Source: Paracoccaceae bacterium
GTDB lineage: Bacteria; Pseudomonadota; Alphaproteobacteria; Rhodobacterales; Rhodobacteraceae
Length of the DNA stretch: 64,000 nucleotides
Assembly (NCBI GenBank): GCA_030697175.1
Contig: JAUYQR010000009.1
Coordinates: 104,412-168,411 of the forward strand
Direction of reading: 5' to 3'
Numbering within the stretch: the first letter of the stretch is position 1; each line of letters opens with the position of its first letter. The translations under genes and the position numbers were made by a program. The notes below the pieces were generated by a model. That model was given only the letters and a program-made list of their open reading frames with translations. It made no database searches and was not told the origin of the DNA. Shown piece by piece: positions 52,843 through 63,892 of the stretch.

Positions 52843-52873
52843 ATTTCGGTGATTGATTTTCTGTTACGAAAGT
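52843..52873. promoter_or_regulatory. AT-rich dyad between dctQ and the rpiR gene, candidate operator
   Basis: AATTTCG and CGAAAGTT face each other across 18 bases in the only AT-rich patch of the divergent region, about 50 bases before the RpiR start and 125 bases before dctQ. TTTC/GAAA half-sites are common in RpiR-family operators. No -35/-10 pair is clear enough to name. Confidence 0.35.
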
Positions 52874-52921
52874 TTCTGATGGCCCTGCCGGGTTACACCG
52901 CAAAAGCGGAAAGGGTGCGCG

Positions 52922-53779
52922 ATGACGGTCGAGCTTACCATCGAACGGCGGATGCGTGACGCGCTGGGCGATCTGACCCGGGCCGAGCGGCAACTGGCGA
53001 CGCATATCCTCGGGCATTACCCGATGTCCGCGCTTGGCTCGATTTCGGCACTGGCCAAGGCGGCCGAGGTGTCGACGCCCACGGTCGTGCGACTGGTGCA
53101 GAAACTCGGGTTTCGCGGCTACCCCGATTACCGCAAATCGCTGCGCGCCGAGGTGGAGACGATGCTCGTCACCCCACTGTCGCGCGACAAGGGCGGCGCA
53201 CACGGCCATATCCTTGACCAGTTCGCCGAACGGGTGGTGACCAACCTGCAAGCCACGCTTGGCCTGATCGACCGCGCCGATTTCGACGGCGCGGCGCGGC
53301 TTCTGGCCGACCCCAGGCGCCGGGTCTACGCGCTGGGGGGCCGCGTGACCCATGCGATGGCCGATTACTTCGTCACCCTGATGACCGTGGCCCGCCCCGA
53401 TGTGACCCTGATCCCCGGCCTGTCCAGCGCCTGGCCACCCGCGCTGCTGGACATGAAGAAGGGCGACATTCTGGTGGTGTTCGACATCCGCCGCTATGAA
53501 AACACCGTCCTGCAGATCACCGAACTTGCGCGCGAACAGGGCGCCGAGGTGATCCTGATCACCGACCGCTGGGTGTCCCCCGCCGCCACCCACGCCCGCT
53601 ACACCCTCGCCTGCCAGATCGAGGCGCCGAGCCCGTGGGACAGCACCGTGCCGATCCTTGCCGTGGTCGAAACCCTGCTCGCCGCCGTGCAGGGCCTGAC
53701 CTGGGAAGTCACCGAGGCCCGTCTGAAACAGGTCGAGGCGCTGCACGCCCGCTCGCGCCTGTTTCGCACCAAGACCTAG
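52922..53779 (+). CDS. MurR/RpiR family transcriptional regulator
   Basis: A 285-residue regulator with an N-terminal HTH_6 domain (residues about 1-77, including SALAKAAEVSTPTVVRLVQKLGFRGYPDYRK) and a C-terminal SIS phosphosugar-binding-like domain (about 110-245, VYALGGRVTHAMADYF and ILVVFDIRRYENTVLQI). Divergent placement makes it the probable regulator of the TRAP/ligase/dehydrogenase operon. RpiR proteins with SIS domains sense phosphosugars or other small effectors; here the effector is unknown. Its stop overlaps the convergent EamA stop by four bases. Confidence 0.92.
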   Translation: MTVELTIERRMRDALGDLTRAERQLATHILGHYPMSALGSISALAKAAEVSTPTVVRLVQKLGFRGYPDYRKSLRAEVETMLVTPLSRDKGGAHGHILDQFAERVVTNLQATLGLIDRADFDGAARLLADPRRRVYALGGRVTHAMADYFVTLMTVARPDVTLIPGLSSAWPPALLDMKKGDILVVFDIRRYENTVLQITELAREQGAEVILITDRWVSPAATHARYTLACQIEAPSPWDSTVPILAVVETLLAAVQGLTWEVTEARLKQVEALHARSRLFRTKT

Positions 53780-54654
53780 GCCGCAGCCACCCGCCGCGCC
53801 CGGGTGCCGGCAATCGCGTTGAACGCCACCGCCGCCAAAAGGATCGCCCCGCCGACAAAGGTGCCGGACGACGCGGTTTCCCCAAGGATCGCCCAGACCC
53901 ACAACGGGGCCAGCAACACCTCGATCAACGAAAACAGCGTCAGGTCCGCGGCCGGTATCACCCGGCTACCGGTGGTGAACAGGATCATCCCCACCGCCAG
54001 CACCACCGCGCCGATCCCGGTGGCAATGCCCATGTCGCGCGCCGACACGACAAACGGTTCGCCCAGCATCACGATCACCACCGCCGCCGCCACCGCCGAA
54101 AACACCGCGCCCAGCAATGCCGCCGGCAGCATGTTCGCCAGCTTGCCCCAGCGCAGCGCCACCGAAAACGCGCCGAACCCCACCGCCGACAGCAGGGCCG
54201 CCATGTTGCCAACCAGCGCCCCAACCGCCAGCCCCTCGCGCACCATCACGAACATGCCGACCACCGCCAACGCGATGGCCGCCCAGGTCGCCGGTGTCAC
54301 CCGCTCTCGCAGCAAGATCCACCCCAGCACCGCCGCCACAAACGGCGACGCGGTGAACAGGAACACCGCATTGGCAATTGTCGTGGTCTGGATCGCGTAG
54401 ATTGCCCCGGCAAAGGCGAACACCAGCCCGAAACCGCCGATTGCCCCTGCCACGCCCACCGATCTTACCGCCGCAACCGGCCTGCCGTCCGAGGTCCAGG
54501 CGATCCATGCCAAAAGCACCGGCACCATCCCGACCGACCGCCAGAACATGATCGCCCAGACCGATGCACCCTCGATCTGGCGCAGGCCAAGCCCCATAAG
54601 CGACCAGAGCGAGCCCGCCGCCAGAACCAGCATAACCCCCGTGCCGTATCGCAT
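53776..54654 (-). CDS. EamA/DMT family transporter
   Basis: A 292-residue protein with ten predicted membrane helices in two EamA repeats (about residues 5-140 and 150-285). Conserved parts are IQTTTIANAVFLFTASPFVAAVLGWILLRE at the end of repeat 1 and RVIPAADLTLFSLIEVLLAPLWVWAILGE in repeat 2. The family exports or imports metabolites such as amino acids. Substrate unknown. It is 74 bases downstream of the GhrA-like gene on the same strand. Confidence 0.88.
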   Translation of the reverse strand: MRYGTGVMLVLAAGSLWSLMGLGLRQIEGASVWAIMFWRSVGMVPVLLAWIAWTSDGRPVAAVRSVGVAGAIGGFGLVFAFAGAIYAIQTTTIANAVFLFTASPFVAAVLGWILLRERVTPATWAAIALAVVGMFVMVREGLAVGALVGNMAALLSAVGFGAFSVALRWGKLANMLPAALLGAVFSAVAAAVVIVMLGEPFVVSARDMGIATGIGAVVLAVGMILFTTGSRVIPAADLTLFSLIEVLLAPLWVWAILGETASSGTFVGGAILLAAVAFNAIAGTRARRVAAA

Positions 54655-54728
54655 ATCCAGGCCTCCGCTCAGCGGATTGGTCCCACGCGTCGGCGCGTCT
54701 GGCGCGTCTGTTCCCGACAGGTTCGCGC

Positions 54729-55646
54729 CTAATACCCCCGGCTGCGGTCGACAAGGTTGATGAACGGCTCGCCCGCCTCGCCGCGCCGGATGTTTTCCAC
54801 GATCACCCGCGCCGCCGACGACGCGCGCGTATCGGCGGCGATATGCGGCGTGACGGTCACGCGCGGATGGCTCCAATAGGGGTGGTCGGCGGGCAACGGC
54901 TCCACCCGGAACACGTCCAGCGTGGCGTGGCCGATGTGGCCCGCGTCCAGCGCCGCCAAAAGCGCCGCGTCGTCGATCAGGGCGCCGCGACCGGGGTTCA
55001 CGATCACCGCACCCGCAGGCAACAACGCCAGCCTTGCCGCGTTCAGCAGGTTCTCCGTCTCGGGCGTCTTCGGCAGCAGCGTCACCACGATCGCGGCCGA
55101 CCGCAGCGCCGCCTCCAGCCCCGCGTCGCCATGCAGGCAGCCCGGTTTCGCCGTCCGGCTCCACCCCGTCACCGGAAAGTTCAGCGCCCTCAGCGCCTCG
55201 GCGCACGCCGTCCCCAGCGCGCCCATGCCAAGGATCGTCACCCGCCGCTCGCGCGCCAAAGGCGGGCAGACCGGGTTCCAGACATGGCCGGGGTTCACGA
55301 TGTGGCGGTCCATCCCCAGATGGTGGCGCAGCACATGCCCCGCCACCCATTCCACCATGCCTTCGGTCAGTGACGGGTCCACCATCCGGCACAGGGGCTG
55401 CGTCAGCGTCGCGTTCCCCACGATCCGCTCCACCCCCGCCCACAGGCTGAGGACCGCCTTCGTCCGGGTGAACGGCGTGAAATCCTGCAACGGCGCCGAC
55501 GGCGCGTAGACGATGTAATCGACCAGCCCCGGCTCCGGCGCCTCGGTCACGACCGTGGCCTCGATCCCGGCCTCGGCCAGCGCGGCAGGCAGCGCCACCT
55601 CGTATTCGGGCCAAAGCGAAGGGGCGGCGAAAAAGATAAGCGGCAT
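54729..55646 (-). CDS. ghrA: Glyoxylate/hydroxypyruvate reductase A-like dehydrogenase
   Basis: A 305-residue D-2-hydroxyacid dehydrogenase of the GhrA branch. The Rossmann motif is RRVTILGMGALGTACAEAL near residue 135, and the catalytic residues are Arg in NPGRGALI, Glu in FRVEPLPADHPYW and His in VTPHIAADT. It reduces glyoxylate or hydroxypyruvate with NADPH in its E. coli homologue. It is followed by the EamA gene and preceded by the nuclease-like gene on the same strand. Confidence 0.87.
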   Translation of the reverse strand: MPLIFFAAPSLWPEYEVALPAALAEAGIEATVVTEAPEPGLVDYIVYAPSAPLQDFTPFTRTKAVLSLWAGVERIVGNATLTQPLCRMVDPSLTEGMVEWVAGHVLRHHLGMDRHIVNPGHVWNPVCPPLARERRVTILGMGALGTACAEALRALNFPVTGWSRTAKPGCLHGDAGLEAALRSAAIVVTLLPKTPETENLLNAARLALLPAGAVIVNPGRGALIDDAALLAALDAGHIGHATLDVFRVEPLPADHPYWSHPRVTVTPHIAADTRASSAARVIVENIRRGEAGEPFINLVDRSRGY

Positions 55647-55715
55647 GGCGCAGTCCTGTCCTGAAACCTTCGCGGGGACCGTAGGCGAGGATCGGGGCAG
55701 GGGGAAGACCCGCCC

Positions 55716-56455
55716 CTAAAGCGGCCCGAACCGCTCCTGCACCGCCGCCGCATGCGCCGCCAATGCCGGCACCTTTGCCCAAGCCGCCAGCACTTCGCGC
55801 CAGCGCACCGCAACAAAGGTCACATCGTCACCCTTCACCGCCCGCGCAAAATCCACGATCTCGGCCTCGTGGCGGGCAATGGCGGCAGGGTCCACCGGTT
55901 TGCCATTCGCCCAGGCCGTCGGTGCCGCGTGCAGATACACCAGCACCGCGCCCCGCGCACGCTTCACCCCTTGGGTCTTCAGGCCGTAGGCGTGCTTCAC
56001 CAACTGCACCGCATCAAGGCAGAGATAGCTTTGCTGGCCCGACGCCAAGGCTCGACGCATCGCATCATGGCGCGCCATGCCCGGACCCCAATCCCGGCTT
56101 TCATAGGCTTCGGAGAACACAGTCGTCTTGCCGGGGCGGAACGGCTCGTAGCGTTTGGATTCCACCCCGACCAAGGTCGTTGCGGTGGTCAGCGCCGCAT
56201 CCAGCCACGGGTGCCGCCCGCCGCTCCAGGGAAAGCGCATCTCCGCCTCGACGCATACCTCGTCGACCTTGCCCATCGGCACACCCGGCAGCGGCGGCAT
56301 CGGCGAGGGGCGCTCCAGAAACCAGCCAAAGGCGTTGACCGCAAGCGCAGCCGAAGACTCCGGGCTGGCGAACTTTCCACCGCCAACCTCGTTGCCCGGT
56401 GATTTATTCAACGCGGCCAGGATCAAATCGCCGGGAACACCGGGAAGAAAGTCAC

Positions 56456-56459
<4 letters not shown>
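55716..56459 (-). CDS. PD-(D/E)XK nuclease-like protein (putative restriction endonuclease family)
   Basis: A 247-residue protein. VEAEMRFPWSGGRHPWLDAALTT with Asp87 is followed by TLVGVESKRYEPF with Glu100 and Lys102, the D...ExK spacing of the PD-(D/E)XK nuclease fold. GRHPWLDA and ESKRYEPFR resemble the PGN_0703-type putative restriction endonucleases. No methyltransferase or other defence gene is nearby. It is coupled to an upstream SDR gene by an ATGA overlap, in a metabolic setting, so either a housekeeping nuclease or a solitary hypothetical protein is possible. ATG 56459. Confidence 0.65.
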
Positions 56460-58511
<2,052 letters not shown>

Positions 58512-58542
58512 CGCGCCGATCCCCGGCTGACACGAGGTTCCC

Positions 58543-59544
58543 GTGGCAAAGACCCGCACCGGACCGGAAGAATTCTCCCGCCCCCTGCGCCGGTTGCTGG
58601 TGGGCATACTGGTGCTTGCGCTGGTCGGGCTGTTTCTTCTGTGGCGCATCGACAGCCCCCGCGTCGAACGCTTCCGCGCCGCACTCGTCGATGCGGTGGT
58701 GCCGAACCTTGACTGGGCGATGTCGCCGGTCACGCAGGTCGCCTCGATGATCGACGATTTCCAGTCCTACACCCGGATCTACGAACAGAACCAGGAATTG
58801 AAGCGCGAGCTTCAGCAGATGAAGGCGTGGAAAGAGGCCGCGCTGCAACTGGAACAGAAGAACGCGCGCCTCCTCGACCTCAACAAGGTGCGGCTTGATT
58901 CGAAGTTCACCTATGTCACCGGCGTGGTCTTGGCCGACAGTGGCAGCCCGTTCCGCCAGTCGGTCCTTCTGAACGTCGGCCAACGCGACGGCATCCGCGA
59001 CGGCTGGGCCACGATGGATGGCATCGGTCTGGTCGGTCGCATCTCGGGCGTCGGCGAACGCACCGCCCGCGTGATCCTCGTCACCGACAGCAACAGCCGC
59101 ATCCCCGTCACGGTGCAGCCCTCCGGCCAGAAGGCGCTTCTGTCCGGCGACAACTCCGACCTGCCGCCCCTCGAATTCATCGAAGACACCGATGAGGTCC
59201 GCCCCGGCGACCGCGTCGTGACCTCGGGCGACGGCGGCGTGTTTCCGGCGGGCCTTCTGGTCGGGCAGGTGGCGCTTGGCACCGACAAGCGCCTGCGGGT
59301 CGTGCTGGCCGCAGATTACCAGCGCCTTGAATTCCTGCGCGTCCTGCGCAGCCACGAACTTGCACCGATCACCGATCCCGGCAGCCTTGTGGCCCCCCCG
59401 GTTGTGCAACCCCTGCCTGACACGTCGACCGAGGCGGCCGAATCCGCCGCCGGCGCGCCGCCAACCGCCACCGAAGGCGGCAACGTCGAGGCCGCAGGAT
59501 CAGGCGCCGCCGAGGGCGCCGATACCGGGGGTACCGATGGTTGA
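58543..59544 (+). CDS. mreC: Rod shape-determining protein MreC
   Basis: A 333-residue MreC with one N-terminal membrane helix (about residues 22-42), a coiled coil (about 70-110, EQNQELKRELQQMKAWKEAALQLEQ region) and a periplasmic beta-barrel domain (about 120-275). An acidic Ala/Pro/Glu-rich tail of about 50 residues follows. The start is GTG 58543, preceded by ACGAGG. The stop overlaps mreD by eight bases. Confidence 0.94.
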   Translation: MAKTRTGPEEFSRPLRRLLVGILVLALVGLFLLWRIDSPRVERFRAALVDAVVPNLDWAMSPVTQVASMIDDFQSYTRIYEQNQELKRELQQMKAWKEAALQLEQKNARLLDLNKVRLDSKFTYVTGVVLADSGSPFRQSVLLNVGQRDGIRDGWATMDGIGLVGRISGVGERTARVILVTDSNSRIPVTVQPSGQKALLSGDNSDLPPLEFIEDTDEVRPGDRVVTSGDGGVFPAGLLVGQVALGTDKRLRVVLAADYQRLEFLRVLRSHELAPITDPGSLVAPPVVQPLPDTSTEAAESAAGAPPTATEGGNVEAAGSGAAEGADTGGTDG

Positions 59545-60076
59545 CATCTGGCGTTCGGCCCACTGGCTTTACCGCGCCCTCTTTCTGGCGCTTGCCCTGG
59601 GGCTTTTGTTTTTCCGGCTGCTTCCGCTCGGCCATTCCGCCGGTGCGCTTCCGGGGCCGGACCTGCTTCTTTGCCTCATCATGGCATGGGTGGTGCGGCG
59701 GCCTGATTTCCTGCCGGTCTACCTGATCGTGTTCGTCGTGCTGATCGAGGATCTCATCCTGATGCGCCCGCCCGGTCTGTGGACCGCGCTCGTCGTGCTG
59801 GCGACCGAGTTTCTCCGCTCCCGCGTGGCGCTGACGCGCGAACTGAACTTCGTCACCGAATGGATACTGGTGGGTAGCCTGATGCTTGGCATCCTTCTGG
59901 CCTACCGCGCGATCCTTGGCATCTCGTTCGTGCCGCAGGCGCCTTTCGGCTTTGCCGCCGTGCAGGTCTTGTGGTCGATCCTGCTTTATCCCATCGTTGT
60001 CGGGCTTTCCCGGCTGGTGCTTGATCTCAGGAAACCCGCCACCGGCGAAATCGACAGTTTCGGAAGACGGCTATGA
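59537..60076 (+). CDS. mreD: Rod shape-determining protein MreD
   Basis: A 179-residue polytopic protein with about five membrane helices (for example ALFLALALGLLFFRLLPLG and PVYLIVFVVLIEDLIL). Its position between mreC and mrdA and hydrophobic profile identify it as MreD, although the sequence is poorly conserved. ATG 59537 overlaps the mreC end; the stop overlaps the mrdA ATG by four bases. Confidence 0.9.
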   Translation: MVDIWRSAHWLYRALFLALALGLLFFRLLPLGHSAGALPGPDLLLCLIMAWVVRRPDFLPVYLIVFVVLIEDLILMRPPGLWTALVVLATEFLRSRVALTRELNFVTEWILVGSLMLGILLAYRAILGISFVPQAPFGFAAVQVLWSILLYPIVVGLSRLVLDLRKPATGEIDSFGRRL

Positions 60077-62019
60077 GACGCACCGCGCGCGACACCGAAG
60101 ACAGCGCCCGCATGATCAACCGCCGCGCCCTGATGCTCGGGGGCGCGATGACGGCGATGGTGGCGGCACTTGGCGTCAGGATGCGCTACCTTCAGATTGA
60201 TCAGGCCGACGAATTCCGCCTGCTGGCCGAAGAAAACCGCATCAACGTGCGGCTGATCCCGCCCGAGCGCGGCATCATCTATGATCGCAACGGCAAGATC
60301 ATCGCGGAAAACGAACAGAACTACCGCGTCATCATCACCCGCGAAGATGCCGGCGACGTCGATCTGGTGCTGCGCCGCCTTGCCGGTGTGATCCCGATGA
60401 CGCCCGAAGACCTTGAACGCACGATCGCCGAAGTCAAGGAACTGCGCGCCTTCGTGCCGGTGCAGGTGGCCGAGCGGCTGTCTTGGGAAGATTTCTCCAA
60501 GGTCGCCCTCAACGCCCCCGCGCTGCCCGGCGTGGTGCCGGAGGTCGGCCTGTCGCGCCGCTACCCGCTCGACGTCGATTTCGCGCATGTCGTGGGCTAT
60601 GTCGGCCCGGTCAGCGACAAGGATCTCGAGGCGCTGGAAGGCCCCGATCCGCTGCTGAAGATCCCCAAATTCCAGATCGGCAAGATCGGTGTGGAACGGT
60701 GGATGGAAGACACCCTGCGCGGTTCCGCCGGCACCAAGAAGATCGAGGTGAACTCCGCCGGCCGCGTGATGCGCGAACTGGAGCGCGAAGAAGGCCTGCC
60801 CGGCGCCGACATCCGCCTGACCATCGACGCAGACGTGCAGAACTTCGCCCAGGCCCGCCTTGGCGACGAAAGCGCCGCCGCCGTGGTGATCGACGTGACC
60901 AACGGCGACATCATCTGCATCGCCTCCTCGCCCTCCTTCAACCCGAACCTCTTCGTGCGCGGCATCAGCCACAGCGACTACAACGTGCTGATGGAAGACG
61001 ACCACCGCCCGCTTGCCAACAAGACGGTGTCCGGCGCCTACCCGCCAGGATCGACCTTCAAGATGGTCACGGCACTCGCCGCACTCGAGGCGGGCGTCAT
61101 CACCGGCGACAGCAAGGTCAGTTGCCCCGGCTACATCGAATTCGGCGACCGCCGCTTCCACTGCTGGAAACGCTCCGGCCACGGCACGGTGAATCTCGCA
61201 CGGTCGCTGACCGAAAGCTGCGATGTCTACTATTACGAAGTGGCGCAGAAGATCGGCATCGACAAGATCGCCGAGATGGGCCGCAAACTGGGCCTCGGCC
61301 AGAAGTTCGACCTGCCGATGTCCGCCGTCACCGAAGGCAACATGCCCGACAAGGCCTGGAAACTGGAACGCCACAAGGCCAACTGGCGCATCGGCGACAC
61401 GATCAACGCCTCGATCGGCCAGGGCTACGTGCTGACCTCGCCGCTGCAACTGGCGGTGATGACCGCGCGCATCGCCTCGGGCCGCGCGATTGCGCCGCGC
61501 CTGATCCGCATGGTGAACGACCAGGAACTGCCGGTGCCCGAAGCAGCGCCCCTCGGCCTCACGCCAGACATGCTGGCCGCGGTGCAGCAGGGGATGTATG
61601 ATGTCGTCAACGCCGAACGCGGCACCGCGAAATCCTCGCGCATCGTCGATGCCACGATGACCTTCGCCGGCAAGACCGGCACCAGCCAGGTCCGCAACAT
61701 TTCTGCCGCCGAACGCGCCTCCGGTGTCATCTCGAACGACGATCTGCCGTGGAACCGCCGCGACCACGCGCTGTTCGTAGGCTTCGCCCCCTACGAAAAC
61801 CCGCGCTACGCCGTGTCGGTCGTGGTGGAACACGGCGGCGGCGGCTCCACGGCGGCCGCCCCGATCGCCCGCGACATCATCCTGCGCGCCATGTCGGACG
61901 GGCTGCCACCGCTGACCGCCTACCCCGAAAGCCAGCGCGCCCGTATCGAAACCATGCTGAACGAACTTCCGCTGCGCGATCCCGTGACCGGCGAAACCCC
62001 GGTCCGGTCGCGGGCATGA
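60073..62019 (+). CDS. mrdA: Penicillin-binding protein 2, elongasome transpeptidase
   Basis: A 648-residue class B PBP. It has a short cytoplasmic part and one membrane helix (about residues 15-38), a PBP dimerisation domain, and the transpeptidase domain with nucleophile Ser327 in GSTFK, a SCD motif near 380, and KTG at 534-536. It cross-links peptidoglycan during cell elongation with RodA. ATG 60073 is coupled to the mreD stop (ATGA). Confidence 0.95.
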   Translation: MRRTARDTEDSARMINRRALMLGGAMTAMVAALGVRMRYLQIDQADEFRLLAEENRINVRLIPPERGIIYDRNGKIIAENEQNYRVIITREDAGDVDLVLRRLAGVIPMTPEDLERTIAEVKELRAFVPVQVAERLSWEDFSKVALNAPALPGVVPEVGLSRRYPLDVDFAHVVGYVGPVSDKDLEALEGPDPLLKIPKFQIGKIGVERWMEDTLRGSAGTKKIEVNSAGRVMRELEREEGLPGADIRLTIDADVQNFAQARLGDESAAAVVIDVTNGDIICIASSPSFNPNLFVRGISHSDYNVLMEDDHRPLANKTVSGAYPPGSTFKMVTALAALEAGVITGDSKVSCPGYIEFGDRRFHCWKRSGHGTVNLARSLTESCDVYYYEVAQKIGIDKIAEMGRKLGLGQKFDLPMSAVTEGNMPDKAWKLERHKANWRIGDTINASIGQGYVLTSPLQLAVMTARIASGRAIAPRLIRMVNDQELPVPEAAPLGLTPDMLAAVQQGMYDVVNAERGTAKSSRIVDATMTFAGKTGTSQVRNISAAERASGVISNDDLPWNRRDHALFVGFAPYENPRYAVSVVVEHGGGGSTAAAPIARDIILRAMSDGLPPLTAYPESQRARIETMLNELPLRDPVTGETPVRSRA

Positions 62020-62029
62020 GGGGGCCGCG

Positions 62030-63169
62030 ATGAGCTTCCTCGAATACCGCGTCAAGCAGGTCCCGACCGGGCTTCGCAAGATCCTCTACATCAACTGGCC
62101 GCTTGTCGTGCTGGTCACCGCTGTCGCCTCGGTCGGCTTCCTGATGCTCTACTCCATCGCCGGCGGTAACCTCGACACCTGGGCGCGCCCGCAGATGGAA
62201 CGCTTCGGCGTTGGCCTTGTCCTCATGTTCATCGTCGCGATGGTGCCGATCTGGTTCTGGCGCAACATGGCGGGGCTGGCCTACATCGTCTCCTTCCTCC
62301 TTCTCGTCGTGGTCGAATTCTTCGGTGATGTCGGCATGGGCGCGCAGCGCTGGATCGACCTTGGCTTCATCCGCCTGCAACCGTCCGAGATGATGAAGTT
62401 CACCCTCGTGATGATGCTGGCCGCCTATTACGACTGGCTCGACAACAAGAAGACCTCGCGCCCGCTGTTCGTCGCCATTCCGGTGGTGATGATCGTGGCG
62501 CCCACGATCCTCGTGCTGATGCAGCCGAACCTCGGCACCTCGCTGATGCTCCTGATGGCGGGGGGCGCGGTGATGTTCGTCGCGGGCGTCAGCCTGTGGT
62601 ATTTCGGTGCGGTCGCGGCCATCGGCATCGGCGGCGTTGCAGGCGTGTTCCTCAGTCGCGGCACGCCGTGGCAGTTCCTGCACGACTACCAGTACAAGCG
62701 CATCGACACCTTCCTTGATCCCACCGCCGACCCGCTCGGTGCAGGCTACAACATCATCCAGGCGAAGATCGCGCTTGGCTCGGGCGGCTGGTCCGGCAAG
62801 GGCTTCATGCAAGGCACGCAAAGCCGGCTGAACTTCCTGCCCGAAAAGCACACCGACTTCATCTTCACCACCCTGGCCGAAGAATTCGGCTTCATCGGCG
62901 CCTTCTCGCTTCTGGTGCTTTACGGCCTGATCATCGCCTTCTGCCTTGTCGCCGCATTCCAGAACAAGGACCGTTTCTCTGCCCTTCTCATCATCGGGGT
63001 GGCCGCGAACTTCTTTTTCTACCTCGCGGTCAACCTGTCGATGGTCATGGGCATGGCACCCGTCGTGGGCGTGCCGCTGCCGCTTCTTTCCTACGGTGGC
63101 TCGGCAATGCTGGTGCTTCTGGTCGGCTTTGGACTGGTGCAAAGCGCGCACGTCCACCGACCGCGCTGA
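62030..63169 (+). CDS. mrdB: Rod shape-determining SEDS glycosyltransferase RodA
   Basis: A 379-residue SEDS protein with ten membrane helices. Family markers are GAQRWIDLGFIRLQPSE near residue 105, PNLGTSLMLLMAGGAVMF, the FLPEKHTDFIFTTLAEEFG loop near 265 and VPLPLLSYGGSAML near 340. It polymerises glycan strands together with PBP2. It lies 10 bases after mrdA and its stop overlaps the start of the next gene. Confidence 0.95.
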   Translation: MSFLEYRVKQVPTGLRKILYINWPLVVLVTAVASVGFLMLYSIAGGNLDTWARPQMERFGVGLVLMFIVAMVPIWFWRNMAGLAYIVSFLLLVVVEFFGDVGMGAQRWIDLGFIRLQPSEMMKFTLVMMLAAYYDWLDNKKTSRPLFVAIPVVMIVAPTILVLMQPNLGTSLMLLMAGGAVMFVAGVSLWYFGAVAAIGIGGVAGVFLSRGTPWQFLHDYQYKRIDTFLDPTADPLGAGYNIIQAKIALGSGGWSGKGFMQGTQSRLNFLPEKHTDFIFTTLAEEFGFIGAFSLLVLYGLIIAFCLVAAFQNKDRFSALLIIGVAANFFFYLAVNLSMVMGMAPVVGVPLPLLSYGGSAMLVLLVGFGLVQSAHVHRPR

Positions 63170-63804
63170 TGGCCCATGCCGCATCCCGTATCGCCCCGCG
63201 CCACACCCGCTTCCTGATCGCCTTTGCGGTCGGGCTTGCGGTCGCGGCGCTGGCGCTGTGGCAAGGCGCCCCGCCGATCCTCGGCCTTCTGTCCGGCGCC
63301 AACGCGCTCTTTCTGTCCTACCTCGGCCTGATGCTGCACCTCGCGCGCGGCGGCGACCCCGCGCGCCTGCGCCAGCACGCCGAACAGGCAGACGAAGGCG
63401 TCACCCTCATCCTCCTCCTCGCGGCGCTGGCGGTGGCCGTCAGCATCACCGCCATCGCAGCCGTCCTGAACGACACCAGCTACAGCCTGCCCGCCCGGGC
63501 CTGGGCCATCGTCAGCCTGCCGCTTGGCTGGGCCACGATCCACATGCTGGCCGCCTTCCACTACGCCCATCACAGCTACAAGGCGGCAGATCCGGGGCTG
63601 GTGTTTCCCGGCAAGCAAAGCCCCGACGCCTGGGATTTCCTCTATTTCAGCTTCACCATCGGCATGACCGCGCAAGTCTCCGACGTGGTCGTCACCAGCC
63701 GCGCCCTGCGCCGCATGGTGCTGGTGCATTCCATCGTGTCGTTCTTCTACAACACCGGCATCCTCGCGCTGGCGATCAACGCGGTGGTAACCGGCGCGGG
63801 CTGA
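63169..63804 (+). CDS. DUF1345 domain-containing membrane protein
   Basis: A 211-residue protein with five to six membrane helices. HMLAAFHYAHHSYK near residue 125 and WDFLYFSFTIGMTAQVSDVVVTSRALRRMVLVHSIVSFFYNT are the DUF1345 signatures. The family is uncharacterised, with resemblance to two-pore ion channel-like proteins in the region after WDFLYFSFT. The gene begins on the last base of the rodA stop (TGATG), so it is the last member of the mre operon. Confidence 0.87.
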   Translation: MAHAASRIAPRHTRFLIAFAVGLAVAALALWQGAPPILGLLSGANALFLSYLGLMLHLARGGDPARLRQHAEQADEGVTLILLLAALAVAVSITAIAAVLNDTSYSLPARAWAIVSLPLGWATIHMLAAFHYAHHSYKAADPGLVFPGKQSPDAWDFLYFSFTIGMTAQVSDVVVTSRALRRMVLVHSIVSFFYNTGILALAINAVVTGAG

Positions 63805-63835
63805 AGGCCGCGCGCTGAAAGCGCCCCCTCGCGTC

Positions 63836-63867
63836 GCCCCTTCCGGCTTCCCCTTCGACAAATATCC
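63836..63867 (-). repeat. Dispersed GATATTT-core repeat, copy 3
   Basis: On the minus strand GGCCGGATATTTGTCGAAGG followed by GGAAGCCGG resembles the copy at 2272-2306 in the same order (GGGGATATTT, TGGCAAAG, AGGAAG). It lies in the short gap after the DUF1345 gene. Confidence 0.45.
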
Positions 63868-63892
63868 GGCCTTATGTAGCAAACGCACCAAG

